A DNA stretch of 63,326 nt from CALAGJ01 sp964293305 (GTDB lineage: Bacteria; Bacteroidota; Bacteroidia; Chitinophagales; Chitinophagaceae). Below, in pieces: positions 24,338 through 34,510 of the stretch. The DNA lies in assembly GCA_964293305.1 (NCBI GenBank), contig CAXYYO010000018.1, positions 1 through 63,326 of the forward strand, written 5' to 3'. The first letter of the stretch is position 1, and every line of letters begins with the position of its first letter. Under the pieces are notes generated by a model. The model searched no databases. It saw only the letters and a program-made list of their open reading frames with translations, and was not told where the DNA came from. A program made the translations under genes and the position numbers.

Positions 24338-25864
24338 ATGATGAAAAAATTTGCTATTATCTGCTTTTCCAGTCTGCTATGGAGTGCCTGTACAAAACAG
24401 GAAGTAAAACAACAATCTGCTATCATTTCAAGTGAGGCAGCTATAAAACTCTCACAAACGGACTTAGACAAGATTATTTTTGATGAACTAGAACGGAACG
24501 CATCGTTTGATTGGAATAATATGCCGATTCACATAGTTTGGAATGCCATGCAGCTAAGCCATGATTTTACCATAGCTGTCGGATATAAACCTGAATGGGA
24601 ATCCGGTATTGAAAATAAAATGCATCGCATTAACATTAATGAAAATAGCTGGAAATCGGTAAAGGATGAGTTATTGCAAATGATATGGCAAGAAGAGAAG
24701 AAAATAAATCCCTCTCTTCAAATTACAAAATTAGAGAAATGGCAGGAAAAAACATTGCCGTTTATAAACGTAGAAATACACAATATCAATACCTTAGCTA
24801 TGCTTAGGAAGTTGAAAACAGTAAGATATGCCGAGCCAATTGGTTATGATCCTATCAGCAGAAATTATGGCCCTGAGTCTGGTGGTTCAGGATGTGGTGG
24901 GTACACCCCTGATAATGGATTACAAGAAGGAAAGGATTATTCTGTAGTGGCGCCTAATGCAAAGGCATCCTGGAATTATGATGATCATGGCATTCAAAAC
25001 GCATGGACTAAATCAACTGGTTCGGGTATAAAAATCATGGTTATCGATTCCGGCTTAGACCCAGATCAAGATAACATGAATAGCAACTTTAACCAAGGCT
25101 TATCCCAAGGTAGAACATTAGAAAAGATGACCACATTACCAAATGAAAATAACGTGAATGACTTATGCGGGCATGGTACCACAATGGCAGGCGCTGCCAC
25201 AGCTCCACGATGTACAAATGGCAATGCAGTTGGTGTAGCTTATAACAGTAGCTTGGTGAGTTGTAAAACAAATGATGATGTTTATATTGATGATGGACCA
25301 GAAGTAAAAGCGGTAAGCGATGCATACACATGGGGGGCAGATAATGCTTCTGTAAGAATAATAAGTATGAGCAATGGAAGGCTTACTTGGTCCAATCAAA
25401 TTGCTGATGCCATCAGATATGCCTATGGGAAGGGAAAATTAATGTTTTGTGCAGCAGGCACTTCCATAGATATAACAGCCATATTTTATGGTGTAATTTT
25501 TCCTGCTACATTAGACGAAGTAAATGCAATAACAGGTATTGAAGAGCAAAAAAATTCAGGTATGTATAGATGTGATGCCTGTCATTCCGGCAAACCAGTT
25601 GACTTTGTCATAGTAATGGAACAAAAAAATACCAACCTCCATGCGCTTGCGCCTGCGGTATTTGGAGATCAACCAACTACCGTAGGTGGTTCTTCAGTAG
25701 CCACAGCAACTGCAGCAGGCATTGCAGCCTTAGTGTGGAGTAAATACCCTACCTGGACAAGAGACCAGGTACAACAAAGACTTACACAAACTGCAAGTAA
25801 TTATCCCGATAAAAAACGAAATTTAGGATACGGAAAATTAAATGCTGATTTGGCCACAAATTAA
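24338..25864 (+). CDS. S8 subtilisin-like serine protease, lipoprotein
   Basis: A 508-residue secreted protease with a lipoprotein-type signal (cysteine C18 in WSAC) followed by a propeptide-like region to about residue 170. The subtilase domain has the triad D237 (IMVIDSGLD), H279 (CGHGTTMAG) and S453 (GGSSVATATAAG). Two features are atypical: the oxyanion-hole asparagine usually in AAGN is threonine (CAAGTS, T375), and the proline after SxA is missing. It may be slow, specialised or inactive. It is flanked by a strong terminator downstream. Confidence 0.9.
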   Translation: MMKKFAIICFSSLLWSACTKQEVKQQSAIISSEAAIKLSQTDLDKIIFDELERNASFDWNNMPIHIVWNAMQLSHDFTIAVGYKPEWESGIENKMHRININENSWKSVKDELLQMIWQEEKKINPSLQITKLEKWQEKTLPFINVEIHNINTLAMLRKLKTVRYAEPIGYDPISRNYGPESGGSGCGGYTPDNGLQEGKDYSVVAPNAKASWNYDDHGIQNAWTKSTGSGIKIMVIDSGLDPDQDNMNSNFNQGLSQGRTLEKMTTLPNENNVNDLCGHGTTMAGAATAPRCTNGNAVGVAYNSSLVSCKTNDDVYIDDGPEVKAVSDAYTWGADNASVRIISMSNGRLTWSNQIADAIRYAYGKGKLMFCAAGTSIDITAIFYGVIFPATLDEVNAITGIEEQKNSGMYRCDACHSGKPVDFVIVMEQKNTNLHALAPAVFGDQPTTVGGSSVATATAAGIAALVWSKYPTWTRDQVQQRLTQTASNYPDKKRNLGYGKLNADLATN

Positions 25865-25880
25865 AATTCGTATTTATCTT

Positions 25881-25923
25881 AAAGAACAAACCTCACTTTT
25901 AAAAAAAGTGAGGTTTGTTCTTT
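25881..25923 (+). terminator. Strong hairpin terminator after the subtilase gene
   Basis: A perfect 20-bp stem, AAAGAACAAACCTCACTTTT (25881-25900) with its complement at 25904-25923, and a 3-nt loop. The stem ends in T-rich sequence on both strands. Confidence 0.88.
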
Positions 25924-26028
25924 ATACCTAGTTTCGTAGTATCACATTAAAAGGGCTTTAATAAGCGGATCCACCAAAATATTTCTTGTTATTAAAAAAT
26001 GGGTTTATCAATTCTGTTCCTAACAAAA

Positions 26029-26472
26029 TTACCAAATGTCCGCAGCACTTATAGTGTATTTGTCGTTTTTTCCATCGTAAATAAAATGGCAGAACTGTAA
26101 TACATCTCTTCCTAAAATGCCCTGAAATGGGGCATCTTGGTACTCACCGCCCAATATATCTATTGGCAGGCCCTTGTCCTTAAAAATGGGTAGAAATAAA
26201 ATACAACTGTATCTTTTTATTGCGTAACTACCACCCACTCCGTTTACAATATCATCACCCATATATTGTACAAGTGAGAGTTGATCTATGATATTTTTAT
26301 CTAATCCTGAAATATTACTCCCTGTATCAATTAGTAACTTTACACGACTATATTTTTCAAAACCCTTGTTATTTTTGATATTAAGAAAAGATGATACATT
26401 ACTAAAAATTTCTGCCTCAACTAAAGGACCATGATCAAGTAATTCCGGTATCTTTAGTTCTAATTCTTTCAT
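26029..26472 (-). CDS. Retropepsin-like aspartic protease
   Basis: A 147-residue single-domain protein with the retropepsin active-site motif LLIDTGSN (D49-T50-G51), a flap-like glycine stretch (VNGVGGSYAI), and the second family block GILGRDVL followed by FIYDG. It has one DTG, so activity would need a homodimer as in viral proteases. No signal peptide is seen, so it is probably cytoplasmic. It is isolated between the subtilase and divergent ssb. The substrate is unknown. Confidence 0.85.
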   Translation of the reverse strand: MKELELKIPELLDHGPLVEAEIFSNVSSFLNIKNNKGFEKYSRVKLLIDTGSNISGLDKNIIDQLSLVQYMGDDIVNGVGGSYAIKRYSCILFLPIFKDKGLPIDILGGEYQDAPFQGILGRDVLQFCHFIYDGKNDKYTISAADIW

Positions 26473-26629
26473 TTTGATTAAATTTTTTATAAAAGTATAT
26501 ACATTTTCAAGAAATTATTGGAAAGTCTTTGCAATGTTTAAGGCCAAAGACAGTATGCTTCAACAAAATAAATTTCTGTTGAATTATTATTGACTTACCT
26601 TTAAACAGTTTCAACAAAAGAAGAGAATT

Positions 26630-27046
26630 ATGATACGCATGTCAATCATTGGCCATCTGGGAAAAGATGCTGTACTTAATCAAGTAAATGGAAAGTCTGT
26701 AATGAATTTTACAATGGCACATACAGAAAAAATAAAAGATCCATCAGGCAATTTTGTTGATAAAACTATTTGGGTGGAGTGTTCCTATTGGACAGAAAAA
26801 ATTGGAGTGCATCCTTATCTAAAAAAAGGTGTACAAATCTATGCAGAAGGTATTCCCGATATTAGAACTTACACTACACAGGATGGAAGAAACGGTGCCT
26901 CACTCACACTCCGAATACTCAGTGTTCAATTGTTAGGTACATCAAAAGAAAACATGTCTGGTGATAGTGGCAATGCCTACAATCTAGCACCACCACCTGC
27001 AAATACAGCACCCCCTCAGGATAGTGCCGATGATTTACCTTTTTAA
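26630..27046 (+). CDS. ssb: Single-stranded DNA-binding protein
   Basis: A 138-residue SSB. The OB fold is at residues 1-105 (MSIIGHLGKDAVLNQVNGK, IWVECSYWTEK, KGVQIYAEGIP), then a short proline-rich linker and the acidic tail DDLPF that recruits repair and replication proteins. A short linker and absence of a neighbouring rpsF/rpsR suggest it could be a second SSB paralogue and not the replicative one, but this cannot be decided here. Confidence 0.95.
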   Translation: MIRMSIIGHLGKDAVLNQVNGKSVMNFTMAHTEKIKDPSGNFVDKTIWVECSYWTEKIGVHPYLKKGVQIYAEGIPDIRTYTTQDGRNGASLTLRILSVQLLGTSKENMSGDSGNAYNLAPPPANTAPPQDSADDLPF

Positions 27047-27366
27047 TTTTACTACAATAAAATTCCATACAATCTGTCGTCCTCTAAGAATGGGTGAAAT
27101 AACTGTGTAAACACGGCTGATCTTTTTTTCGTCGAAAAATAATTATTAACAATTTTATATGTCATTTTTGAAATTATTTCAAAAATCTTCAATGATTATG
27201 TTGCCATTTTGGCAATCTACTTATTTATGTTTGTAGGATAAATGCATCTAATAGTAGTAATATTATACCTCCCTTCTGCATAAATTGCTGAAGATTGCTT
27301 CTTACACAAAAAATACATCCCTCCATATAAAATAAAATCACCAATTTGAAGTTATAAAGCAAAGAA
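27047..27366. promoter_or_regulatory. Intergenic region with two palindromes and a candidate promoter upstream of the porW-like gene
   Basis: TTTTTGAAA-TTA-TTTCAAAAA (27165-27185) and TTGCC-ATTTT-GGCAA (27201-27215) are perfect inverted repeats. TTG (27201-27203), 22 nt, TATGTTTG (27226-27233) fits the Bacteroidota promoter, so the second palindrome overlaps the -33 box and could be an operator. The leader would be about 130-230 nt. No gene is seen. Confidence 0.4.
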
Positions 27367-27468
27367 ATGAGTATGCAAAAAATAGTATACTCGCATCATA
27401 GTGCTATTAAAACTTTGTGGCACTTGAAAAAAAACAGTTTTACATTGTCAAACCATTATTTTGCAGGC

Positions 27469-30400
27469 ATGAAAATGCCCTTATTGTTTACTTTTGCAAG
27501 CATACTGATTTGCCACAGCAGCCTATTGGCACAGCCGGGCACAGAGGTAGATTTGAAAAAGCCTGAGCAGTACGAAAGCCGCACACTACCTTCTGAAAAA
27601 ACCGGTAATAAAAAATTTACATTCCCCAGAAAACTGTATAACAATACGGTTACTCATTATAACTATTATTTCAATGCAGTAAATAAACTCAATGAAATAG
27701 AAGAAAGAGCCAGACAGCAGCAGCAGGAAGATTATACAAATATGCTTCCTTTTTATGATTATAGTACAGATGCTACCAGTTCAGATTCCGAGCTAGATAG
27801 TGTAATTTATAAATGCCATGCCGGTATCTTATTGCACGATTTAAGAAATAGTTGGGTAGATGATTTGTATTTTGTATTGGGCAAAGCCTATTATCTAAGA
27901 AAAAATTACGACTCTGCAAATATGGTTTTTCGATACATCAATTATGCTTTTGCTCCAAAAGATGATGGATACGATATACCCATTGGTAGTAATGCCTCAA
28001 ATGAAGAACATATATTTTCCATAGCAACAAAAGAAAATAAAGGGGTCAAAAAAATTGTTTCAAAACAACCCCGTAGAAATGAGGATTTACTTTGGATGGC
28101 ACGTACATACACAGCTTCTGATAAACCTTTTAATGCATTAGGATTATTGCAAATACTTAAGATTGATCCTTATTTTCCAGAAAGGCTGCAAGGAGAACTC
28201 AATCAAAATTTTGCATACGCATTTTTTCAAATGGGCAATTATGATAGTGCCGGCATATTTCTTCTAAAAGCAACTGTTGCAGGAGAAAGCCTTCGGCAAA
28301 AAGCAAGAAGAGAATTTCTTGCTGCGCAATGTTTACAAGCGGGTGGCATGTGTGAAGATGCTGCAAAATCTTTTGGCAAAGCAGCAGAGCATGCCGTAGA
28401 TCCACTGATGGAAATATACGCAAGATTAAACATGCTCAGTTGTTCCGATGATTCATTGTCCAACGGATCAGAAAAAGTAAGAAGCCTATTGTCGTTGGCA
28501 CACAGAGAAAAATTCGTAACCTTTAGAGGTTTAATTTATTACACTGCTGCGCAGGAAGAAATCAATATGCAACATTCAAGTGCAGCAGTAAACTATTTAG
28601 AAAAAAGTATAGCAAACAGTATTGAAAATCCTGATCAGAAATCTAAATCCTATTTTCTACTGGGCAATATTGCTTACAATGAAAATGATTTTATACAGGC
28701 ACGATGGGCCTACGATAGCGTACAACTCAATAGTTTAGTAAAGCAATCCGACCAAGATTTATTTTCACAACGTATTGAATCACTCAGAAAAATAACTGAC
28801 AATTTTCAAGTTGTACACGATCAAGATAGCCTACAAAATCTAGCACGTATGCCCGAAAAAGATCGTACAGATTTTATTAGGAAAGCAGTACGTAAAAAGC
28901 TAAAAGAGCAAGGTTTAGAAGAATCGGAAAATGATCCATTTGTAAATACTGCCGTACAACAAACTGATAATGGTTTTCCAACAGGCCCGGATTTAAGCAA
29001 TCAGAATCCGCTAACCAGTCGTTTAAATAATAGTGCCGGAGATTGGTATTTTAATAATGATGCATTGGTAGCAAGTGGATTCAACAGTTTTATTAGTAAA
29101 TGGGGCAAAAGGCCAAATATTGACAATTGGAACAGAATAGCTGAAGTAAAAAAAGCTGCTTTTGATGTGGAAAATGATCAGGAAAATAATAACCAAGAAG
29201 GAAAAAACCCAGATGCAAATAACGCAAAAAATGATGATGCAAACGGTGATGATGTAGAAGCAGATGAGGCAGCGTCAACTGATATTTCTTATGATGCTTA
29301 TCTTGCTAGAGTACCACTTACAGAAGACAAATTAAAAGCGAGCAATACCAAAATAGCAAAAGCATTTTTTACCAATGGACAGGTATTTGAAAATGAACTT
29401 GAAAATTATCCCGCAGCGTTATACATGTATGATAGTTTGGCAAAAAGAGCACCTGGTAGTAAGTATGAAGAAGAAGCACTGTTTGGACAGTATCATAGTA
29501 ATAAGCAATTAGTTCGTAATTATAGTGCCGATTCTGCAAAAGCAGTGTTGAATACAAAATACAAAGATGGCAAATTGGCCACTACATTATCGGCTCCGCC
29601 AAAAAAATCAAAATCGACCGCAGAAACAGACAAAGCCACTAAGGCTTATGAAGAAATTTACGATTTATTTATTGAAGGAAAATTTGATGCTGCGCAAAAA
29701 GCAAAAGCATTAGCCGATAGTATATACGGCGAAAACTTTTGGACGCCACAATTGCTGTTTATAGAATCTGTGTATTATATATCGGAAAGACAGGATAGTG
29801 TAGCTATTGATAAACTTGAAAACCTACAGCAAAAAGCAGAGGGTTCACCGCTATCAGAAAAGGCCTCCCGAATGATAGATGTGCTCGGTCGTCGTAATGA
29901 AATTGAATCATACCTCACACAGCTGCAAGTGGAGCGCTATAAAGAGGACGAACCTGCTCCCATTATCAACTTAACACCCGTGCAAACCACTATAGAAAAG
30001 AAAGAAACAATACCTACGAAGGATTCCGTCATTAAAAAGCCTGCCATCATCAATCAGGTGGCTAAGCAGATAGTGGATACTGCCAAAGCCGATGTAAAAA
30101 CAGTCGTAAAAACATTTTCTTTTAATCCATTAGATGGGCAATATGCTGCTGTTTTAATGGATAATGTAGCACCTGTATTTTTAAAAGAATCTAAGAATTC
30201 ATTTGACAGGTATAACCAAGCAAACTTATACAATCAAAAAATTACAATTACTACTCAAAAGATTGATGACAGGTATAGTATTGTGCTTATGGGTCCATTT
30301 AAAGATGCGGCAGATGCTACTATTTATGTAGATAAGGTAAAACCTCAGGCACAGGGCAAAATCATTCCTTGGCTGAAAGCAGATAAATATTCCTTTATTA

Positions 30401-30495
30401 TTATTAGCCAATATAACTTAGACCTTATAGCAGAAACAAAAGATGTAGATGGATACAAGGCACTTTTGAAACAGGCTTTCCCCGAAAAATTTTAA
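27469..30495 (+). CDS. Type IX secretion/gliding-associated TPR protein, PorW/SprE-like
   Basis: From ATG 27469 the 1008-residue protein begins with a signal peptide (MKMPLLFTFASILICHSS, then LLAQ); an upstream in-frame ATG at 27367 would add 34 residues and bury that signal. The mature N-terminus has KFTFPRKLYNNTVTHYNYYF, a block shared with SprE/PorW, followed by repeated TPR-like helices through about residue 800, a low-complexity acidic stretch (about 590-640) and a C-terminal SPOR-like segment. PorW/SprE proteins are needed for type IX secretion and gliding in Bacteroidota. No other secretion genes are adjacent. Confidence 0.8.
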   Translation: MKMPLLFTFASILICHSSLLAQPGTEVDLKKPEQYESRTLPSEKTGNKKFTFPRKLYNNTVTHYNYYFNAVNKLNEIEERARQQQQEDYTNMLPFYDYSTDATSSDSELDSVIYKCHAGILLHDLRNSWVDDLYFVLGKAYYLRKNYDSANMVFRYINYAFAPKDDGYDIPIGSNASNEEHIFSIATKENKGVKKIVSKQPRRNEDLLWMARTYTASDKPFNALGLLQILKIDPYFPERLQGELNQNFAYAFFQMGNYDSAGIFLLKATVAGESLRQKARREFLAAQCLQAGGMCEDAAKSFGKAAEHAVDPLMEIYARLNMLSCSDDSLSNGSEKVRSLLSLAHREKFVTFRGLIYYTAAQEEINMQHSSAAVNYLEKSIANSIENPDQKSKSYFLLGNIAYNENDFIQARWAYDSVQLNSLVKQSDQDLFSQRIESLRKITDNFQVVHDQDSLQNLARMPEKDRTDFIRKAVRKKLKEQGLEESENDPFVNTAVQQTDNGFPTGPDLSNQNPLTSRLNNSAGDWYFNNDALVASGFNSFISKWGKRPNIDNWNRIAEVKKAAFDVENDQENNNQEGKNPDANNAKNDDANGDDVEADEAASTDISYDAYLARVPLTEDKLKASNTKIAKAFFTNGQVFENELENYPAALYMYDSLAKRAPGSKYEEEALFGQYHSNKQLVRNYSADSAKAVLNTKYKDGKLATTLSAPPKKSKSTAETDKATKAYEEIYDLFIEGKFDAAQKAKALADSIYGENFWTPQLLFIESVYYISERQDSVAIDKLENLQQKAEGSPLSEKASRMIDVLGRRNEIESYLTQLQVERYKEDEPAPIINLTPVQTTIEKKETIPTKDSVIKKPAIINQVAKQIVDTAKADVKTVVKTFSFNPLDGQYAAVLMDNVAPVFLKESKNSFDRYNQANLYNQKITITTQKIDDRYSIVLMGPFKDAADATIYVDKVKPQAQGKIIPWLKADKYSFIIISQYNLDLIAETKDVDGYKALLKQAFPEKF

Positions 30496-30607
30496 GAAAA
30501 AGATTGTGTGTTATTGATTATAATTAATATTCTTTTGCACAAATCGATACGGTTATTTGTATAGCAGGTATTTTGAAACTTACGCAGATCATATTTAAAT
30601 TCATAAG

Positions 30608-33001
30608 GTGAAAAAATCAGTAAAATTTTTCTGGCGCTTTTTCTGGATAGGCATTGTAGCCGTGGCTTTAATTGTTGTACTTGCCAACTTTGGTGTGTTA
30701 GGGCCAATGCCATCAATTACAGAATTGCAGAATCCTTCTGCATCCGTCAGCAGTCAGGTATATGCAGCTGATGGAAGCTTGATGGGAAAATATTATTTGC
30801 AGGATAGGGTCAATGTAAAATATCCTGATATCAGTCAGCACGTCATTAATGCACTTATTTCTACAGAGGATGAAAGATTTTATGATCATAGCGGTATAGA
30901 CCCACGCAGCATGGCCCGTGCCATTTTTTCACTAGGCAGTGAAGGGGGCGGTAGCACCATTACGATGCAAACAGCAAAAAATTTATTTACAGAAGATCCC
31001 AGCAGTAGCATCATAACACGTATGCTACAAAAGATTAAAGAAGGCATTATTGCCATTAAATTAGAAAATAATTTCACCAAGGAAGAAATAATTACCCTAT
31101 ACCTTAATACTGTGCCTTTTGGAGATAATGTATTTGGCATTCGAAATGCTTCAAAAACATTTTTTAGCGTAGAACCGGACCGACTTAAAGTGGAAGAGGC
31201 AGCAGTATTGATAGGAATGCTAAAAGCTTCTACTACCTACAATCCACGTATCAATCCAAAATATGCATTAGATAGAAGGAATACCGTTTTTGAACAAATG
31301 GTAAGAAATAATAAACTATCAGAAGGGGAAGCAGCAGTGCTTAAATCAAAGCCTATAAAACTCAATTATAATAAACTCAATGAAACCACCGGCTTAGCTC
31401 CCTATTTTAGAATGATACTAGGAGAAGAATTAAAAAAATGGAGCAAGGAGCATAAAAAGCAAGATGGAAAAAATTATAATATTTATAAAGATGGTTTAAA
31501 GATTTACACCACCATTGATCCACACATGCAGTTGTATGCAGAGGAAGCGGTAGCAAAGCATATCAGCTATATGCAGAAATTATTGGTATCGCAGGCATAT
31601 ATCAAAAATGGTAATGTTTGGAAAGGGCATGATAATATTTTGCAAAATGCTATGAAGCAAAGTGACCGCTGGAAAAATCAGAAAGCTGCCGGCATGAGTG
31701 ATGCAGAAAATAAGCAAAGTTTTGACCAGAAAATAAGAATGAAAGTTTTTGCATGGAATAGTAAGCGGGAAAAAGATACCACACTTACACCTATGGATAG
31801 TATAAAATATAGTAGGGCGATATTGCAATGTGGTCTTATGTCAATGGATCCCGTAACAGGGCATGTGAAAGCATGGGTGGGTGGCATTGATTTTAAACAT
31901 TTTAAATATGATCATGTAAACATCAATACAAAACGACAAGTGGGCTCTACTATTAAACCTTTGTTATATGGCTTAGCCATAGAAGATGCAGGATTTACAC
32001 CCAATACAATTGTACAGGATCAACAACAAAATTTTGGAGGATTTGGTAAGGTGCCCAATACCTCCGCATCTTGCACAGGTGGCAGTATGCCCATGAGTGC
32101 TGCTTTGGCTGCATCCCGCAACTGTGCTACTGCTTACATCATGAAGCAGCTGGGTAGCTCAGGAAATGAAGGGCCAAAAAAATTTGTTGATTTTCTAAAG
32201 AATTGTAATGTATCAACAGATATCAAACCATATCCATCCATTGCCTTGGGTAGTTGTGAAATATCACTATTTGAAATGATGCAGGCCTATACCATCTTCC
32301 CCGGCAGGGGTTTTAATGTAAAGCCACAATATATATTACGCATTGAAGATAATAACGGAAATGTACTACAAAATTATGCCCCACAAAGAAAAGAAGTAAT
32401 CAGTGAATTAACTTCCTATTCTGTTATTGATATGATGCAAGGAGTATTGAAATTTGGCACAGGCAGACGCCTCTGGAGTTATGGGGTAAAGGGAGCTGTG
32501 GCCGGCAAAACTGGAACAACAAATGACAACAGTGATGCTTGGTTTATGGGCTACTCACCACAATTACTTACCGGTGTATGGGCCGGTTGTGATGATCGTT
32601 TTATCCGATTTACAAGCACAGCTATTGGTCAAGGTGCTGCTGCGGCTTTACCTGTATGGGGGTATTATTATAGTAAGGTAACAAAGGATAAAAAATTAGG
32701 ATATACTGACACTGCTTCTTTTGCAAAACCGGAACTGGCTTCGAACGAAATTAATTATGATTGGGTAAATAATATTAGTATTGATTTGGGTGCACAAGGC
32801 GACGATATGGGTAGTGGTGATGCTGTAGATTACACTGAAGGTGAAATGTATAGTGATGAAGAAATTCCAGTAGATAGCGATACTAATAACACTGACCCCG
32901 ATAAAAAACAGGATGCTCCTACACCAAAAGATATTGACTCTGCTCAAAAGCCAAAAGCAGTAATGCCAAAAAAAGACAATGATGGTGGTCTAAGGAAATA
33001 A
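30608..33001 (+). CDS. Class A penicillin-binding protein, PBP1a-type
   Basis: Bifunctional peptidoglycan synthase of 797 residues, starting at GTG 30608. A single membrane anchor (about 8-28) precedes the glycosyltransferase domain, with catalytic E87 in STEDERFYDHSGID and the block GGSTITMQTAKNLF. The transpeptidase domain has S447-TI-K450 (VGSTIKPLLYG), SRN (AASRNCATAY) and KTGTT. The last 70 residues are an acidic, low-complexity tail rich in D, E and K with unknown role. It is apparently single-gene. Confidence 0.95.
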   Translation: MKKSVKFFWRFFWIGIVAVALIVVLANFGVLGPMPSITELQNPSASVSSQVYAADGSLMGKYYLQDRVNVKYPDISQHVINALISTEDERFYDHSGIDPRSMARAIFSLGSEGGGSTITMQTAKNLFTEDPSSSIITRMLQKIKEGIIAIKLENNFTKEEIITLYLNTVPFGDNVFGIRNASKTFFSVEPDRLKVEEAAVLIGMLKASTTYNPRINPKYALDRRNTVFEQMVRNNKLSEGEAAVLKSKPIKLNYNKLNETTGLAPYFRMILGEELKKWSKEHKKQDGKNYNIYKDGLKIYTTIDPHMQLYAEEAVAKHISYMQKLLVSQAYIKNGNVWKGHDNILQNAMKQSDRWKNQKAAGMSDAENKQSFDQKIRMKVFAWNSKREKDTTLTPMDSIKYSRAILQCGLMSMDPVTGHVKAWVGGIDFKHFKYDHVNINTKRQVGSTIKPLLYGLAIEDAGFTPNTIVQDQQQNFGGFGKVPNTSASCTGGSMPMSAALAASRNCATAYIMKQLGSSGNEGPKKFVDFLKNCNVSTDIKPYPSIALGSCEISLFEMMQAYTIFPGRGFNVKPQYILRIEDNNGNVLQNYAPQRKEVISELTSYSVIDMMQGVLKFGTGRRLWSYGVKGAVAGKTGTTNDNSDAWFMGYSPQLLTGVWAGCDDRFIRFTSTAIGQGAAAALPVWGYYYSKVTKDKKLGYTDTASFAKPELASNEINYDWVNNISIDLGAQGDDMGSGDAVDYTEGEMYSDEEIPVDSDTNNTDPDKKQDAPTPKDIDSAQKPKAVMPKKDNDGGLRK

Positions 33002-33006
33002 ATTTT

Positions 33007-33732
33007 CTAGTATGGATTATTTTTCCCGATAATAAATACTACAGGTATTTTATGTAATGAAGGCATTTTAGTTTTCCAAATTTTTACAGGCTTTGTGCTG
33101 ATATTTTCCAGATTGCCATGTATATCTTTTGCTATGCACAATAGGGTATCTGGATGCATTGTTTCTAATATATCTTTTAGTAAAGCTTCATTTCTGTAAG
33201 GAGTTTCTATAAACAAATGACTACTGCCTTCGGCAATGGCTTTTTGCTCAAGCGCATTTATTTTCTTTTTTCTTTCATTGCTATCCACCGGCAAGTATCC
33301 ATGAAAGCAAAATTGCTGCCCATTTAATCCGCTTGCCATAAGTGCTAAAATCAAGCTACTAGGTCCAGTAAGTGGCTTTATAATGGCGGTTCCAAAATCC
33401 TGTGCTTTGTGTACTAAAATCTGCCCGGGGTCTGCAATACCCGGACATCCAGCTTCACTTACAATGCCAATTTTTTTATTTTGTTTTAATGCATCTGTAA
33501 ATAGATTAATTACTCCACGCTCAGCCTTGTGTATGGTTGTCCAACTATAGTTATCAATCACCATTTGAGGCCATATTTTTTTAAAAAACCTCCTTGTTGT
33601 TCTTTCATTCTCCACAAAAAAATGCGAACAGCTTTGCACAGCAGACAATATATCTGGGCTTAATGATTTTAGAGCGGCCTCGGTATCATTCAGTGGACAT
33701 GGTATGAGATACACTATTGGTTGATTATTCAT
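33007..33732 (-). CDS. RsmI-like SAM-dependent methyltransferase (tetrapyrrole methylase fold)
   Basis: A 241-residue member of the RsmI group, which 2'-O-methylates C1402 of 16S rRNA. Typical blocks are VYLIPCPLND, VSEAGCPGIADPG (glycine-rich loop), GPSSLILALMASG, FCFHGYLP and FIETPYRN. Compared with canonical RsmI the N-terminal motif reads PCPLND in place of TPIGNL, a variant common in Bacteroidota, so target identity is less certain. The gene overlaps the upstream EI24-type gene by 8 nt. Confidence 0.85.
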   Translation of the reverse strand: MNNQPIVYLIPCPLNDTEAALKSLSPDILSAVQSCSHFFVENERTTRRFFKKIWPQMVIDNYSWTTIHKAERGVINLFTDALKQNKKIGIVSEAGCPGIADPGQILVHKAQDFGTAIIKPLTGPSSLILALMASGLNGQQFCFHGYLPVDSNERKKKINALEQKAIAEGSSHLFIETPYRNEALLKDILETMHPDTLLCIAKDIHGNLENISTKPVKIWKTKMPSLHKIPVVFIIGKNNPY

Positions 33733-34510
33733 TGCCAGTTTGCTTTAGCTGTAATTCACCTGCAAATTTATTTACACTAAGAGTGGCTGCTACTACAGCG
33801 TAAGCAGGTGCCAATACCCAACCAGCTATGGGAACAAGATGCAGCATATAAAAAAGTAAACCATTGCCAACAGAAAGGCCTTTATGTTTTCCAGAAAAGT
33901 ATAAACTTTCAGACCTGTTCAGTAATCTTCTTTCAAAGCTATAATCCAACATGCTAAAACCGTAGTAATAACATTCCACTAACAGTGCCAGCAATGGTGT
34001 AATCCAACCTACAAGCGGCACAAGGCTTAGCAATGCAATAGTTATCATATAAACCGTTTGCCATAAGCTATTTCTAATGGCCAGCTGTACTCCACGCCAC
34101 GCATCTTTAAAAAGTTGAGTCCAACTAAATGCGTAAGTTTTCTCATTTATGATGCTATCAGTACGCTCACTTAGGTAAGCAAATACAGGAGATCCTATAA
34201 TCAGCCAGACATATTTAAACAATGAAAAATAAAACATCATTTGTATGAGCCATAGCATGATGCCCGCAAATGCGAATAAAAACTTCAATATTTCGCTACT
34301 CTGCTTATCAAGCCAGGTTCTTAAACCAGTTTGTAGCGTAATCCATTCAGTAAATGCATTGGCCGTAAGGCCAAAATAATAAATAGAAACACAAAACAAA
34401 ATCATGTAAACCAAGCCGGGTATTAGAATCCATTTCCACAATTTATGCCTACTGATAAAGCGATGTGCCTCAATATATGACTGAATTGCTATGATTATTT
34501 CTTTTAACAA
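33725..34510 (-). CDS. EI24/CysZ-like integral membrane protein
   Basis: A 261-residue membrane protein with four to six hydrophobic segments (for example WILIPGLVYMILFCVSIYYF near residue 27, FAGIMLWLIQMMFYFSLF near 80, and two in the last 60 residues) and the family-like central block YYYGFSMLDYSFERR. The family includes the sulfate transporter CysZ and eukaryotic EI24, but no sulfate genes are nearby. Overlap with the methyltransferase gene indicates co-transcription. The transport substrate is not known. Confidence 0.75.
   Translation of the reverse strand: MLKEIIIAIQSYIEAHRFISRHKLWKWILIPGLVYMILFCVSIYYFGLTANAFTEWITLQTGLRTWLDKQSSEILKFLFAFAGIMLWLIQMMFYFSLFKYVWLIIGSPVFAYLSERTDSIINEKTYAFSWTQLFKDAWRGVQLAIRNSLWQTVYMITIALLSLVPLVGWITPLLALLVECYYYGFSMLDYSFERRLLNRSESLYFSGKHKGLSVGNGLLFYMLHLVPIAGWVLAPAYAVVAATLSVNKFAGELQLKQTGNE

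Noticed and set aside
27100..27130. Terminator after ssb (CTGTG/CACGG hairpin)
   Set aside because: The stem is only five pairs with one wobble, and the T-run starts several bases later; too weak to call.
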